A stretch of DNA of 23,901 nucleotides, from contig CAYWXT010000064.1 of the NCBI GenBank assembly GCA_964462125.1, forward strand, positions 1-23,901, written 5' to 3'. This stretch comes from JAWLFY01 sp964462125 (GTDB lineage: Bacteria; Planctomycetota; Planctomycetia; Pirellulales; Pirellulaceae). Both the position numbers and the translations under genes were made by a program. Under the pieces are notes generated by a model that saw only the letters and a program-made list of their open reading frames with translations, ran no database searches and had not been told where the DNA came from. This document shows, piece by piece, positions 23,785 through 23,901 of the stretch (positions are counted from its first letter, which is position 1; each line of letters opens with the position of its first letter).

Positions 23785-23863
23785 TGTGGCCCATGTACTG
23801 CTGGATCGCCCGCAGGCTGAAACCGGCTTCTAGGAGATGGGTGCCATAGCAACGCTCAGTCAA
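23785..23863 (-). pseudogene. C-terminal scrap of a tyrosine integrase
   Basis: On the minus strand, directly after an in-frame TAA, the sequence encodes LTERCYGTHLLEAGFSLRAI followed by QQYMGHS. This matches the box II region of XerD-like integrases that accompany IS91 transposases, where the normal form is HxLRHxxATHLLEAG...IQxxLGH. The catalytic His and Arg of the HxxR motif are missing. Homology ends after GHS, where the frame runs into sequence antisense to the acyltransferase relic. It cannot be the missing C-terminus of the integrase at 22134, because the order on the strand is wrong. It therefore belongs to a second copy. Confidence 0.7.
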
Positions 23864-23901
23864 TTAGTGTCGCAGAATCCTTCTCGGTCGGGTAAGGAAC
23901 G

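Overview
The window is a GC-rich bacterial chromosome segment that most resembles a planctomycete (Pirellulaceae-like). Three things suggest this: a Ser/Thr kinase fused to an FG-GAP/PQQ-type propeller and divergently paired with an ECF sigma factor of the planctomycete kinase-linked type; a large multi-PH-domain membrane protein; and many lineage-restricted hypothetical genes. The assignment comes from gene content by eye, not from a database search. I see no rRNA, tRNA or CRISPR array.

Layout. (1) 1-1147, minus: IS91-family (HUH) transposase, lacking its N-terminus and cut by the window edge, followed by a strong imperfect hairpin at 1194-1270. (2) 1436-7411, minus: three overlapping genes for a complete RND tripartite efflux pump, in the order outer-membrane factor, periplasmic adaptor, inner-membrane pump. 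(3) 7650-12577, plus: a 794-residue protein with five repeated TM-hairpin/PH modules, a Tat-exported N,N-dimethylformamidase-large-subunit-like protein, and a DUF3592-like protein with two TM segments. (4) 12676-13596, minus: an exported DUF4142 protein split by a low-complexity Q/P/R/D-rich spacer; it converges on the previous gene across a hairpin. (5) 13941-14466, plus: a 48-codon ORF with a strong Shine-Dalgarno site, then a small Lys-rich lipoprotein. (6) 14570-15316 (minus) and 15400-19971 (plus): the divergent ECF sigma factor and kinase-propeller pair. (7) 20227-21608, plus: a headless acidic-repeat reading frame that overlaps the start of a 430-residue hypothetical protein. (8) 21605-23901: a decayed mobile region. 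It holds an integrase N-terminus joined out of frame to an IS91 transposase fragment, a 28-bp palindrome, a small membrane protein, a zinc-ribbon protein, an apparent MBOAT acyltransferase C-terminus and a second integrase C-terminal scrap.

How the genes work together. The efflux genes form one clear translationally coupled operon. The ECF/kinase pair is probably one signalling module: the propeller senses outside the cytoplasm and the kinase acts inside. The PH-repeat, dimethylformamidase-like and DUF3592 genes are co-directional but have no proven common role. Both window ends carry IS91 debris, so the right-hand 2.3 kb looks like accessory DNA.

No single undescribed system is proven here. 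The best candidates are the five-module PH membrane protein, the kinase-propeller/sigma pair, the headless acidic ORF upstream of the 430-residue protein, and the small-ORF/lipoprotein pair.
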